This document shows positions 36,601-49,157 of a stretch of 64,000 nucleotides of DNA, in pieces. The position numbers and the translations under genes were made by a program. The notes below the pieces were generated by a model that saw only the letters and a list, made by a program, of their open reading frames with translations, was not told the origin of the DNA and did no database searches. Source of the stretch: Anaeramoeba flamelloides (taxonomy: Eukaryota; Metamonada; Anaeramoebidae); the NCBI GenBank assembly GCA_027625915.1, contig JANTQA010000047.1, positions 10,168,001 to 10,232,000 of the forward strand, in the 5' to 3' direction. The first letter of the stretch is position 1. Every line of letters starts with the position of its first letter.

Positions 36601-39600
36601 TTTAATAGTAAAAAATTTAAAAATTATTTTTGCTTCTAGTCAAGAGGTTATTTTATTATATTTCGAAAAGTAAACAAAAATTCAAAAATTTTCACAAAGT
36701 TAAAACAGTCCAAGCAATCACAATAATATAAATCCACTGAAAATTGAAAATAATTTTGGTTTTTGTAAATACTGCAAATCATTTTTTAATCTTTTAGTTT
36801 TTTGTTTTCATTTCATTTTTTGAATTATGTAACTTGTTTTGTTCGATCAATAGATTTTTTCGGACATATGATATTATGTCAAAGTTGAACTCTTTCAAAA
36901 TAGAAGAACCCAAATAAAATTAGTTGATGGCATCTAAACTTTTGATCGATCATAAATTGTTAATAGAATTTAAACAAATTTACCAATGGATTTTTTTATT
37001 AGTCCATCTCCAAAAATTTTTAACACACTCGATAATTTATATGTATTAATAAATTGTTTAATTTTTATTTTTTACGAGTATTGTAATTTATAAACAATTG
37101 TTGACAGTTCAATTAATTAATGGTTCTAATTTGATATTTCTTCTAGAATTGGTTAAATAAGATTTTTTTTTTCAAAAATTGCATTTTGGTATGTTAAAAT
37201 TTTTGAATTGGGGTTTATTTTAAATTTAATAAATGTCTTTTAAACGGGGTATCAATTGTTTTGACTATTAAAGAATTATCTATGGATTTTGAATTGAGAA
37301 AATTATTTTTTTTTAATTTTTCCGTTAGTTTTTTTTTAATTTTTGAAATAAACAGAAAATTTAAGAAATTTTTAGTTTATTCCAAAAAGTAAAAAAAAAC
37401 GCCGTTAGGTTTTCCAGAATTTAAAAGAATAAAGTAAAATATATTTGATTTTACTTTATTCTTTTTAATCCTGGAAAACCTAGGCACTTGACGGACACTT
37501 TAGTTAGGTTTTCCAGAATTTAAAAGAATAGAGTTAAATCGAAGATTTTACTCAATTCTTTTGAATTCTGGAAAATCTCCGTTAGCTTTTTTTTAATTTC
37601 TTAAATTAAAAAAAAGCTGGGCACTTGACGGACACTTCCGTTAGGTTTTTTTTAATTTTTGTCATCAACAGAAAATTTTAATAAATTTTCGGTCTATTCC
37701 AAAAAGTAAAAAAAAACACCGTTAGCTTTTCTTGAGTTTTCTGTTTATTTGGAAAATCTATTGATTTTCGTTAGGTTTTTTTGAGTTTTCTATTTACTTA
37801 GAAAATCAATAGATTTTCGTTAGGTTTTTTTTTTACTTTTCGAAATAAACCTAAAATTTATTAAAATTTTCTGTTTATTTCAAAAAGTAAAAAAAAACCT
37901 AGAACACGTCAAAATAAAATAGAAAACCTCAAAAAAAAACTTAGAACACGTTACTAATAAAACAGAAAACCTCAAGAAAAGCTAGGCACTTGACGGACAC
38001 TTGAAATATTTATCATGAGTAATTTTTTGTCTCTATTTCAGTTTTATTAGAAGATCACATCATTTCCAAAACCATTGGTTATCATTCATTCAAGTAAATA
38101 ATCAAAGTGAAATTAAACCAAAATTCATCCATCTGTTGATTTATAATTTTTTATCCTAAAAAAGACCCTTTTTTCTTGACTAGAGACTTTTAAAAATGGA
38201 AGTGTCACTAACAACAATAAATACAATAGCCTCAAGAATCTGTAGTTCTGGGGTGTTAATTAGAGTAAAAATAAAATTTTCTAAAATCTTAAAAATCTAA
38301 AAATCTTCTAAAAAATTTTTATTGAAGAAAACAATCAGAAAAACCTTTAAAAGGGTGCTTTGGGTTTTAAAAACTTTAAATTTGATAAATTACAGAATTT
38401 CTGATTGGATCTGAAAAAAATATTGTCAATTTTTTTCCTAAATTATTTTTCAACATAAATGTTGTCAGAATGGATTTGGTTTAAATTTAAAATACTAGTT
38501 AACAAAAAAATACTCACATACCAATGGGGAAAGTTTTTAAGTTCACGTTATTCAATTTTTTTTCAAATTTGTTTGATTTTTACTTTTTTTGAAAATTATA
38601 AGATTTTGAGAACCAATTTTGAATGATCAGAAATTCCAAACATTAAACCAACTCAGAAGTATATTACTCTTAATAAAACCAATTAATTTCAAAATTGAAG
38701 TTAAAGTGTGTGTTGAACATAAATGAAGAAAAAAATAATGGATATTTGCATTTTAAAACCGAAAAAATTTCACTTCATTTTCAATTTCCTTTTACAGATG
38801 AGAACAAAACCAAATTTTAAAACTTACTTCATTCTGGAAACTCTATTTATAAAAGAAAAATCTGGAAAAAGAAGTCAAAAAATTCTAACAATTTTATTTT
38901 CAAATACCGTAAATGGTTTGTCTAAAATTATACACTGTAGAAATAAACTATGTTTTTAACTTTAACTTATTACAAAAATTTAACTCTTGAAAAAATATTG
39001 AGGAACTGTCGAAAAAAAAGAAACAAATGAAATGGATGTAAAAAACACAGAACCAAGGAATTGGGTTATTTGAAGAAAATTTTAAAAACGTATAAAGTGG
39101 ATTTTTAAATATCCAGTGAATTTTTTAAACAAAAAAAAGAATTTAATTTCACAAAATTTGTAATTATGACGAAATTTTTTAGTACAAAAAGTCTAAAATT
39201 TTTTGGAAACCATTTAGACCAATTCTAAATCTAATCCAAAAAGCCCCTTTTCAATACAAACCAAGTTTGTCTGTATGTTTTGCTGTTTTCCAAGTCTCAA
39301 ATCAGAAAAAAAATTTACATAAATTTCAGTAATCCGTTAAAGTTTGTTCACATTGGTTATTCACAACACCCTACTCTGAACTTGAATTGTAAAACACAAG
39401 GAGCAAATTTTTACTTCTTTTTGATAAAAAAATAAAAGCAACTCGGAAATAGAAGAATTAAAATAAATCAACAAAACCATAACTCTATAAGGGAAACCAT
39501 AATATTGTAAATTTACATTATTCACAAATTTAAATTAGACTTTGATCTTTAAAAAAATTTATGTTCAAGATGAATGAAGTTATTGTCCTTTTTATTTTTC

Positions 39601-42600
39601 AATGGATATCATTAATTACAGTTTCTAAACAATTTTATCAGTTTAAAAATGCAAAATTTTATAAATTTTAGAAATTTATTAAAGAATTCCTTACTTTTTT
39701 GAAATTCAATCACAAACTCTTCATTTTTTAAAAATAAAACTTTTTAAAAACCAAAACACCTTCTAAAAACATTTACCCCTTGTTTTCTTCAATAAAAAAT
39801 TTTTAGAAGATTTTTAGATTTAGAAGATTTTAGAAAAAAAATCATGTTCTCGTTAATTATATTGTAATCATAAACTTTAATACTAATCATGGCATGTGGA
39901 TTAAAGTATTAGTTTTATCTAACAAGGAATTTTTGATACTTTTTTTTCATGGTGGTGTATTCAAAATTCGTTTTCAAAATTATGAATGTTTAAAGAAAAT
40001 TGTAAAACTCTATTTTACAATTCTGAAAAAAATTGAGAAACGTAAAAACTCTTTTTAAATATCAGAATGGGGGCAGTAATAGTTTGTTAATCTTAAAGAT
40101 CTCTTAATATTTTTAAATATAACTAGCAAATAAATTTTATTTTCTAAAAAGTTTGGTGTTTTTTTTTTTTATTACCAAACAAACAAATTACCTTTACCCC
40201 CTGATTAATCCACATCTTTAACTAGCCATTATGAAAAAAAAAAAATTTCAAATGGAAAAAAATGGTCAAAACGGTTTTAATTGAAAAACAGTAGTAAATG
40301 TTCTAATTTTCAAATATTTTATAATGTCTTTTTTTGTTCATTTTAAAACAAAAACCAAGTCCAAAAAATAGATTGATTATTATAATCCAAATAAAATATA
40401 AAACAACACATTAAACTAAAATCCTAAGAATGTTCAATTTTTCAAATTTGAGCTTTTAATTGTAAATGTTATTAAAAGTAAATCAATTTTTTGGATTTTT
40501 TGATTCTGTTGCTTTTTTCATTCATGTTAAAATTGGCCAAAAGATTTCAACAATAGGTATTAATCCAGTTTGGTGAATTCCAGTTTCTGATATCTTCATT
40601 GATTAGTGAAAAATAAGTAAAAAAATAATTGAAAAATTTTCCTTTTCACTACCATCTTTTACAATTAAAATAGATTTTAACAATTTTTTTCCAGAATGGT
40701 AATTGAAAATTGTTATAATATTTACTCTGATTCAAACAAAACCTAATCATAAATATTTAGAAATATTTTTGAAGACTATTTATTTTTTTCTATTTTTTCG
40801 TGAAAAAAAAAAAAATAAATAAAATAAAACTCAACAATTAGAGAAATATAAATCCTCATAATTTTGCTCTTAACTCATTGTAACAATCACCCTTTGGGGA
40901 AAAAAGTGAAACAAGGAAAAAAAAGATAAACTCATTATTTAATTGGGAACATTAATATAAATCACAGAAAAATGAAAATGAAAAGTCAAATCAATTATAA
41001 AAAGAACCAAATTAACTTTCAAGAATAATTCATTATATTATTTTCAATCGAATCAACAAAAACAATGCAAATCTCCTTGATTATCGAAATGGTATTTGTG
41101 GTTTTGGAGATCTCAAAAATTGTCAATTTTTTCAACAAATTTTTAATCACAATTAATCAATTAAAGAAAAAAACCTTTAACTAAAAGATAGTATTAAAAA
41201 AACAGTTATTATGTTAAATCCTCCATTTTTTCTTTACTTATTTATTTTTTCTTTTATAAATTGATCTTACTTTTCTTTTTTAGGTTTCTGTGATTCTATT
41301 AAGGTTTCCAATTAAAAATCGTGTTGAAATTTTTTCCTGGTTTGACTTTTTTTACATTTTTGGTTTTTAATGGTCAATTTAAAAAACAATTTTTTTTTTA
41401 GGATTATTGTTATTTTTCAATGATGAAAAAAATTCATTTAGAGTAGGGAAAAAAATACCGGACATGAAAATAATCCCGGACAAGATTTTTAATTGTGAGT
41501 ATTAGTAAAGTTGATGTGTAATTTCATTTTTTATCAATCAAATCCTAATTTTAAGAATCGAACTTTTTAAATTATAACTCATCCACATATTAGAAAGATG
41601 ATTGATGAAATTGAACTTGTTCAAAACACAATTCAATCAATCAAAAAACAAGATGAAAATTATCATTTTCCAAACTCTAGTAAACCTCTCTAAATCCGGA
41701 TTATTTTTCAAAGAAAGTTGATCTACTTATGCTATCAAACAATTACTTGAGTATTCTATAGACACCCTACTTTAATGCACTTTAAGTAGGTTTATTACTT
41801 GGCTTTCATAAAAAAATTGGTTATTTATATAAAGCATTTGATTGATAAAAAATGAAATTACACATCAACTTTACTAATACTCACAATTAAAAATCTTGTC
41901 CGGGATTATTTTCATGTCCGGTATTTTTTTCCCTACTCTAATCTTCTTTTGTTGTAATAATATCATCAAGAATTAACACATGAATTATATTTTAATTTTC
42001 CACGCTATTGTAATTTCAGAAATTACTTTTAAAAGTTTAAGATAGTGCATATTTTTAAAAGATGTTAAAGAGCCAAAAAAAAATAAAATAAAATAAAAAT
42101 AAACTGTGATATTTGAATCAATTTCTTCAACACGTTGTATCTTATTAAACTAAATTCATCCTTTGATTGATTTAAAACTAATTATTCATTGGTGTATTAT
42201 TTTTAACTATTCAATAAAACAATTTTAAATTTATTTGAATAATTTTGTGTTTTTATATAGAAAAGTATTTTTCAATTTATTTTTTACAATGCACGTGCAA
42301 AACACTTGATAAATTTTTTAAAACATTTTTACCATATTAATTCAGTGTATGGGCTAAAATGAAATAGTCATAATGTTTTTAAAACACCTTTAATCTTTTT
42401 TTCATAGCTCTTCTTTTAACAAGCAAGAGAAAATATCTTTTGTTAGATTTATAAAACTTAAATTAATATTCTTTTTAAATAATTACAAAAAAAAAATATT
42501 TTAAAAAAACAATTAACAATAACAATTAATAATTTATAGAATCATTTGAAGATTTTTGCGATTTTTTAAGACAATTTAGAAAAGGTTTTTTAAGTACAGA

Positions 42601-45600
42601 GCAAATTTTTACAAAATTAACTCAAATATTAAGTGGACATAATGATCTTATTTTAGAATTTAATCAATTTTTACCCATAGAGTATCAAAAGAAAACCAAC
42701 ACAAAAAGAACTAATATGACATTTGATTTTATTTATTTAATTAAAAAAAATCTCCCAAAAGAAGATTTTCAAGATAAATGCAATCAATTTTATCAGTTCT
42801 TAAGGGATTATTATCAATCTAAAACAAATAAAATCAGTAACTCATCTTCAGATCAAAAACTTTTTGAATCAATATCAAAATTATTTAATGGAAATCGAGA
42901 ATTAGCCGAGAAATTTAAACATTTTTTTTCAAATGATGAACAATTAAGGAAAATAAATCAATTTACTAACCCTGAAAAAAATAATATTATAAAGCAGCAG
43001 CAGCAGCAGCAGCAGCAAAAACTAAACAGAGAACAAAATCAAAATCAAAATCAAAAACATGAAGAGCAGCAAAAACGCAATATTAATTCGAGTGGAATTA
43101 ATTCAAATGACAAGAAACAAAAATTAAGAAATATTGAAGAATTTTCAACAGAAATTAAAATGAAAATTCAAAAACCAAAATTTAAATCAAAAACAAAAAA
43201 TAAACCAAAATTTAAAAGAAAAAAAAAACAAGATTTTATAAAATCAAAGCAATCAAAAAAACAAAAATTTCTTAATTTTCAAAATGAAGAAAAAAAATTA
43301 AAATTGCCAAAATTAATACCTGTAAAAATTCCAACACTACAAAATCCATTACAATTATCTGTATTAAAATCCCAATTATTTTCAGATAATTCATTATTTT
43401 CAAAAGAAGATTCAGAAAAAGAAACCAAATATATGTCAGAAGAGGACGAAGAAGAAGAATATGAAGATATATATAAAACAAAAACCAAAAATAAGAATAA
43501 TTATAATCAAAATTATAATCCAAATCAAATTAAAAGGGGAAATAAATTAATAAAAAATAAGAAAATTATCCAAAAAGAAATTGAATTTAAAAATTTTTTC
43601 ACAAAATTGAAAAATAGAAAAAGAAACGAAAAAGAAACAGAAACAGAAATAGAAAATAGAATGATGAAAATTGAAACAAGTACCCAAATAAATAATTATA
43701 AACTTTCTAAAAAACAGTTAAATAATATTGAATCGTATTTAAAAAATAATTTAAAGAATTCTTCTTTATCAAACAATGAAAAAAATCAGTCTTTTTTGAT
43801 ATTAAAAAAAATTTTTAAAAATAAATTTCCAAATTTCTTAAAATTAATAGATTTTTATTTTAAAAAAGTCATTACAAAAGAACAATTCTTAGAACTTTGT
43901 CAAAAGATTGAACTGAAAAAAAATCAACACGAATTAAAAAATCATGTAATTAATTTAATTGATCAAGTTCAACAAAACCAATTAAATAATTTTATAGAAT
44001 ATGGAAATTTAATAAATCAAAGAAATATTTCATTAAATGATTCCCTGTCTTGTACACCATCTTATCGCCAAATACCCATAAAGGTAATATATACATCTTT
44101 TTTTTTTTTTTTTTTCTTTTTTTCTTTTTTTCTTTTTAATCATTAATCAACAAAAAATAATTTAACAAAATTTATCATTACACTTTTTTCAAATTAATAT
44201 AGATAATTATTTTATGATTTAAAAGTAAAAATAAATTAAGTGTGTTTCCGAAATTATTAATTTGTGAAAGTAAAAAAAGGAATATTTTTTCCGTTTTTTA
44301 GGTTTTCTCAATAAAATGAAACATCACAAGAAAACTACTATTTTTATTTTTGATATTTAAGAAAAAATAATGAAAATTTTCGATAATTCAAATTTATTTA
44401 ATAAAAATTTTGATTTTACCCAATTTTGTTGAGTTTTTTTGTTGATTTAGGAAAATTAATAGCTTTGGGAATAAAACAGAAAACCTCCAGAAAACCAATG
44501 TTATTTTTTATAGACTTTACGTTTTGATTAGTAAATCTGTCCAATAAAACACAAATTAACGAGAAAATCTCGATTATTATTATTATTTTGTTTTAATTTA
44601 AAAGAATAGAGTAAAATCAAAAAAAATACCCAAATCTACCAAATCATGCTAAATTGTCATGAAGTTTTCTTTAATTTTATGCTAATTCTAATAATCATTA
44701 GCTTTTTAAAATAAAACAGAAAATATCAAGAAAACAAATGTTATTTTTTCTATATTTTACGTTTTGATTAGTAAATCAATTAATTCCCAAATCAAAAACT
44801 AAAAGTTTAGAAAAACTAGGTACTATACAGCACCCCGTGACATCCAGTATCATTTTCCATCATTGTAAATTCCTTAAAACCCCAAATATCCTAATTGCAC
44901 TTGAAAAAAAATTTTTAATTTGAATTGTTATGGAAACAAACATAAGATATAGAATTGTACCAACAATTATCTTAAAAAGAAAATTTTATAATTAAAAAAT
45001 GTATAGTTACTACATTAAAAAATAGATTGAAAAAAAAAATTTCAACATTTGAAAAAAATTTCTTGGTTCTTGGTTCTTGGTTTATGTGATTTTATTATTT
45101 TTCAAGAGAAACTGTAAATATATATATATATATATATATATATTTAAAAACTTTGTCTACACATCAAAAACTTTTTAGTTTTAATCATTAAAAGACATCA
45201 TACTTTACTAGAAAAAAATTTTGGTACCTTTGCACCCCAAAATTGCCTAAAATACTTTAATAAACAATTTATTCATTATAAAAGATATTTTAATATCATA
45301 TAGAAAATTTGTTTTATCTATTTATTACCATTCAATAGCAATATGTATATTTGATTCTAAATAATTTAAAGAATGAAAAAAAATATAAATTAAATTAGAA
45401 AAAAAAATAATATTTTTTTTTCATTGTAAAATCTGTGAAATTTTTTCAACTCATAATTTTTTAAATTGAAATGATTTTTCAAATAGTTAAAGTAAGATTA
45501 ATATTTGATTTTTTTATTTAATTTTAATTATTTTTTAAACTTTGACTTTTTTAAAATCGAGACATAAAATAAACAATATTTTGAAATTGAGAGCATAGAT

Positions 45601-48600
45601 CAAAAATTATTTTTCAAGATCTTAGATTAATTGAGATTCAAAAATTCAATTTTTACAAATATTTTTTTCAAATTTTTACCAACAACAAAATTCAAAAAAA
45701 AAAATTTGGTTTTCAAGAATATTTTATTATCTTTGAATAATATTTCAAATTTATACCTATATTTTTTTAAAAAATTTAGGAGTTAATTACTTTGTCTACT
45801 AAAAAAGTTTTAATTGATATAATTCAAAGATGTATTTAATGAAATTATTTTCCAATTTTTTTTTTTTTTTTTTTTTTTCAAGTATTTTCTATTGTTTAAA
45901 TCGGAGTTTTAGAAAATAATTCATATTAAACTTTTAATTTTGTCCTAAAGAAATGAATTTAATTTTTCTCTTAATTTAATATTGATTAAAAATTTATCCT
46001 ATAAAAAAAAAAGAAGAAGAAAAATAATTAAAATATTATAAATAAATAATAATAATATCATTTGCATGGCCAAAGTAAAAAGTATTTATATTCCTGTGGT
46101 TTTTCAGAATGTAAAAGAATTAAGTGAAATCTTTTAATTTTACGAAATTTCTTTTGAATTCTGAACAATCACCTTTAGATTTTTCTTTAATTATAGAAAT
46201 TAAAAGAAAATTTCTTAAAGAAAAAAAAGCAACTTTAGGTTTTCTTGAGTTTTCTGTTGATTTTGGAAAATCAATAAATTTTCGTTAGGTTATTTTGAGT
46301 TTTCTATTTTATTTGGAAAATTAATAGATTTTCGTTAGGTTTTTTTGAGTTTTCTATTTATTTCAAAAAGTAAAAAAAACCTAGAAAACTTCACAAATAA
46401 AGTAGAAAATCTCAAAAAAACCTTGAACACTTAACAGAATAAAACAGAAAACCTAAGTACTCAACAATACTTAACAACCCCCCCCCCCCTCCCAGAATTC
46501 ACATGAAAGACAAGAATCTGATAAAAAGATTATCAATAATAAATAAAAAATTCCACCAAAATTGAGAGATATTATATCTCCTGAAGTTAGATGGATAAGA
46601 GATTTTTTTTTATTATTTATTATATTGTAAATAATAAAAATGTTATCATTTGTGTCCATAATCTATCATTCATGTTTTTCTAACTTGGATTTTTTTTCTT
46701 TTCCATGTAGTATTGTATTTTTTAATTTTTTACAATTTACTTTGTGGAATAAATTTGTAAATTATATATAATATTTCGAAATATTAATTTAATGAGTTTA
46801 TCATTGTATTTTTTGTATTATTAATCTTTTTTATTTTAAAATCAAATTTTATTAAAAATAAATATATCTATATATCTATATATCATAAATAGTACCAACA
46901 TTTATCTTCATCAAAAAATTTAAATCCTTTAATTAATCTCGAATGGACCAGTATTCCGAGTGGAGGTGAGGAAGAAGTTTCAAAAACTTTTGATGAAAAC
47001 AATCCTTGGCATGATCGTTATTTAAAATGTGAAGAAGAAAGATACGAATTAGATATTTTAATATATAACAATTTAAGGAGTATTCAAAAATTAAAAGAAT
47101 TTCTTAAGGAATTTGAAAAAGAAAAAAAAGATCAGGATAATAAAGCTAATACTATTTCCCGTTATCGCCATAATGATGATAAAGTAATTTCAAATCCAAA
47201 ATTGAAAATGAAAAAACTTTTAAAAGATGCCTTATTTAAAAAAAGCATTAAAATTATTTATGGAAAGCAATTCAATAATATTTTTTTAAATTTTTATAAT
47301 AGTCCAAAAAATACAACTTATATCGTTTTGGAAAGACTAAAACAAAAACAATTTCAGTTACAAAATCTCCAAAACAATTTATTTAAGGATTGGAATTATA
47401 CAATGAGATATTCCTTTTCTGGTACAATTAATTTTCATAATGGATTATTTTTACGTTCTGAAAATTTAAATTTTAATCGTTCCAAATATTATGGAGAAAT
47501 TTATAATTTGAAAGTTACAAAAAAAACAAAAAAAATTAAATTCCAAGATCAAGAAGTGTTGAAAGCTTTAATCAAACTATTAAAATTATCATTAAAAAAT
47601 TTTCGAAATACGAGACAATTTTCGTTTTTAGAATTAATTATTGAAGACAATAATAAAAGAGATTATTTTAAAAAATTAAAACAGCATTATTATTCAACAA
47701 AAAAAAATACCAAAAATAAAATTTTAGAATTTATCCGAGTATTTTTTGAAGTTTTAATTATTTCTAACAAGAAGAAAAATCAGAATGATAAAGATCTGAT
47801 GAAGAAGAATGTTAATGATAATAAGGATAATGAAACCTATGATAATATGGAAATGGACATCGAAACGAAAATCGAAACAGAAACAAAAATGAAAATGCAA
47901 ATGCAAACAGAGAGTGAAGGGGAAATCAACGAAGATAAGGATGATGATAATAACGATAATGACGGACTTATATCAGAAGAAAATTTATTAGAAGAAATTT
48001 ATCCAATAATCAAAGATATCTTTAAAAAAAATCAAATTAAAGAACATTATACGTTTAATGGGAATGAAGATTTTTATTATTTATTTAAAATATTTGAACT
48101 ATTATATATTCGATTAAAGAAAATTAAAAAATTATCCATCCAAGAAAATAAGAGACTATTAAATGTTAAAAGAATTAGAGAGTATAATCGAAAAAATAAT
48201 AACTATTTTAAAAATAACTATCAAATTTCCAAATATTCAAATAATAATAAAAAAAGCAGAAGAAAAATTGTCAACAGCAACAGCCATAATAATAATAATG
48301 ATGATGATGATAATAATAATAATAATAATAATTCGTTAATTAATCCATTTCAACAGTATATTGAATTAATCAATTCCTTAACTGAGCAGAAAATTTCTTT
48401 TAAAGAATATGAATTTAAAGTTAATTCATTATTCCGTTATCAAAGTTTTAATACTTTAAATATAGATAAAATTATGAATCTAATTATATATTTAATTATT
48501 GATTTATTTTGGAAAAAGGAAACAAAAAGATTATTATTATTATTTCTTAGGAAACGGAAAAAAGATCCAAATTCTAATTCAAAAATTGATTTTTCAAAAG

Positions 48601-49157
48601 TTAAATCCCATATTTATACAACAAATTTCTTTCAATTTTCTTTTCAAAAGGTAATAAATAATAATATTAAAACTGGGCAAATATCTCTAAAATATATTCA
48701 ACCCTCTCTTATCAAAAATCAAAATACAATTAATAATAATAACTTTAATGATAATAATAATAATAGTAAAAAAAACGACCAAAATTATCATTTTAATAAT
48801 TCCAAAATAGAAGAAAAAAGAAAAGGGGGAACATATATTAGCAGCGTTAACTTGGATATTGAGATATCAGATTTAAATTTTTATGATTTTGAGCAATGTA
48901 ATAATTTAAGTAATAAATTTAAAATTTATTTAAATCGAAATAAAAAATTATGGATGAAAAAAATACCAAAAGAAGAAATTGTTCAAAATGTTGATCCCGA
49001 AGAACTAGAGTATCAAATGCTTGATGCTGCAAGTGAAAATGTCAAAATACTAAATTCAATAAAATATAAAGTTGATTTAAAAACTTTAAAAAAACATTAT
49101 GCGATTGGAAGTGAAGATTTTATTTGGCGTCGCAAGAAAAACCAAAATCAAAATTAA
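33699..49157 (+). CDS. SIN3: SIN3 family transcriptional corepressor
   Basis: SIN3 is the scaffold of histone deacetylase complexes in the nucleus. There are three exons: 33699-34509 (N/Q/K-rich, ending in the first helix of PAH1, FEYVQSVQKRLANQP), 42540-44083 and 46893-49157. The joins are phase-exact (G|AA and K|Y), giving 1,539 residues, close to yeast Sin3. PAH1 is completed by FEDFCDFLRQF and LSGHNDLILEFNQFLP (to 42690). PAH2 is at 42716-42945 (FIYLIKKNLP, LFNGNRELAEKFKHFF). A PAH3-like helix set is at 43700-43990. CTPSYRQIP then leads over the second intron into the HDAC-interaction region (WTSIPSGGEEE, KCEEERYELDILI, KIIYGKQFNNIFLNF, VLERLKQK). The C-terminal part, with N-rich inserts, corresponds to the Sin3 C-terminal domain. 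The ATG at 33699 is the first in frame; upstream codons lack ATG. Confidence 0.92.
36132..36513 (+). mobile_element. LINE 3' fragment with Cys-His knuckle and A-rich tail
   Basis: From 36225 one frame encodes CILC...HFLWVCPSYENDR (CxxC, His, Cys), the zinc-binding knuckle that follows the reverse transcriptase of many non-LTR retrotransposons. Just upstream, another frame (to 36219) gives FRSFANCLDRNYYVIKKQ, so the two are separated by at least one frameshift. The fragment ends in an A-rich tail (about 36490-36511). A possible 11-base target duplication AGGGATCTTTT is at 36121-36131 and 36514-36524. If that duplication is not real, LINE-like sequence may extend left to about 35940. No reverse transcriptase core is present. 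Confidence 0.6.
37295..38005. repeat. Family D compound hairpin array
   Basis: Several nested inverted repeats in about 700 bp. Two tandem hairpins have arms GTTAGGTTTTCCAGAATTTA and GAATTCTGGAAAA (37402-37580). Further arms are made of TTTTTTACTTTTTGGAATA-like and TTTTGAGTTTTCTGTTTATT blocks. GGCACTTGACGGACACTT occurs three times in the same orientation (37483-37500, 37620-37637, 37985-38002), spaced about 137 and 365 bp. No coding frame. Single blocks recur in clusters at 20000, 24028, 44290 and 46085. Confidence 0.65.
38739..38909. repeat. Family C MITE-like inverted repeat, copy 5
   Basis: The left end GGATATTTGCATTTTAAAAC with TTTCACTTC is mirrored at the right by GAAGTCAAAAAATTC and ATTTTCAAATACCG; a TA follows (38910-38911). 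The short open frame within it is not a gene. Confidence 0.45.
40890..41374 (-). mobile_element. Family E MITE, copy 2 (inverted relative to copy 1)
   Basis: Arms: ACCCTTTGGGGAAAAAAGTG and TATTTAATTGGGAACATTAA at the left, paired with TTTCCAATTAAAAATCG and a T-rich CACTTTTT-like end at the right. The centre TTTTTAATCACAATTAATCA is the complement of the family E core. Boundaries are approximate. Confidence 0.55.
41441..41938 (-). mobile_element. Family A MITE, copy 2 (498 bp, TA-flanked, well preserved)
   Basis: GAGTAGGGAAAAAAATACCG at the left and its exact complement at the right, followed by GACATGAAAATAATCCCGGA on both arms. The arms pair almost perfectly for about 100 bp. TA at 41439-41440 and 41939-41940. 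The interior is inverted relative to copy 1 at 6715. No coding capacity. Confidence 0.8.
41975..42142 (-). repeat. Dispersed repeat F, copy 2
   Basis: Reverse complement of 8498-8645: CCACGCTATTGTAATTTCAG, then AATTACTTTTAAAAGTTTAA, then TTTGAATCAATTTCTTC, in matching order with small length differences between blocks. Confidence 0.55.
44290..44845. repeat. Family D hairpin-rich repeat, cluster 4
   Basis: Contains AATAAAACAGAAAACCTC blocks. An internal direct repeat of about 70 bp includes TTTACGTTTTGATTAGTAAA at 44518 and 44758. The right end reads ACTAGGTACTATACAGCACC, the complement of the end seen at 24028. Confidence 0.45.
46085..46480. repeat. Family D hairpin-rich repeat, cluster 5
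   Basis: Shares GTTTTTCAGAATGTAAAAGA, TTTCGTTAGGT, GAGTTTTCTATTTATTTCAA and AAAACAGAAAACCTA blocks with the array at 37295. It ends in a C run at 46477-46487. Confidence 0.45.

Larger units (their letters stand above)
34510..42539 (+). other. SIN3 intron 1 (8,030 nt), inside PAH1
   Basis: Donor CCAG|GTTTGAG and acceptor TTTATAG; G from exon 1 plus AA from exon 2 makes Glu in NQPESFEDF, matching the conserved PAH1 helix 1-2 turn, so no exon is missing. It contains a LINE fragment (36132-36513), family D array (37295-38005), family C copy (38739-38909), family E copy 2 (40890-41374), family A copy 2 (41441-41938) and repeat F copy 2 (41975-42142). The remaining stretches (34510-35960, 38910-40890) show only AT-rich DNA and a long T run near 35752-35775. 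Confidence 0.8.
44084..46892 (+). other. SIN3 intron 2 (2,809 nt)
   Basis: Donor AAG|GTAATA and acceptor ATAAATAG, phase 0, joining ..PSYRQIPIK to YQHLSSS. It contains two family D clusters (about 44290-44845 and 46085-46480), an AT microsatellite (45118-45142), a T run (45857-45878) and a C run (46477-46487). Nothing coding. Confidence 0.8.
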
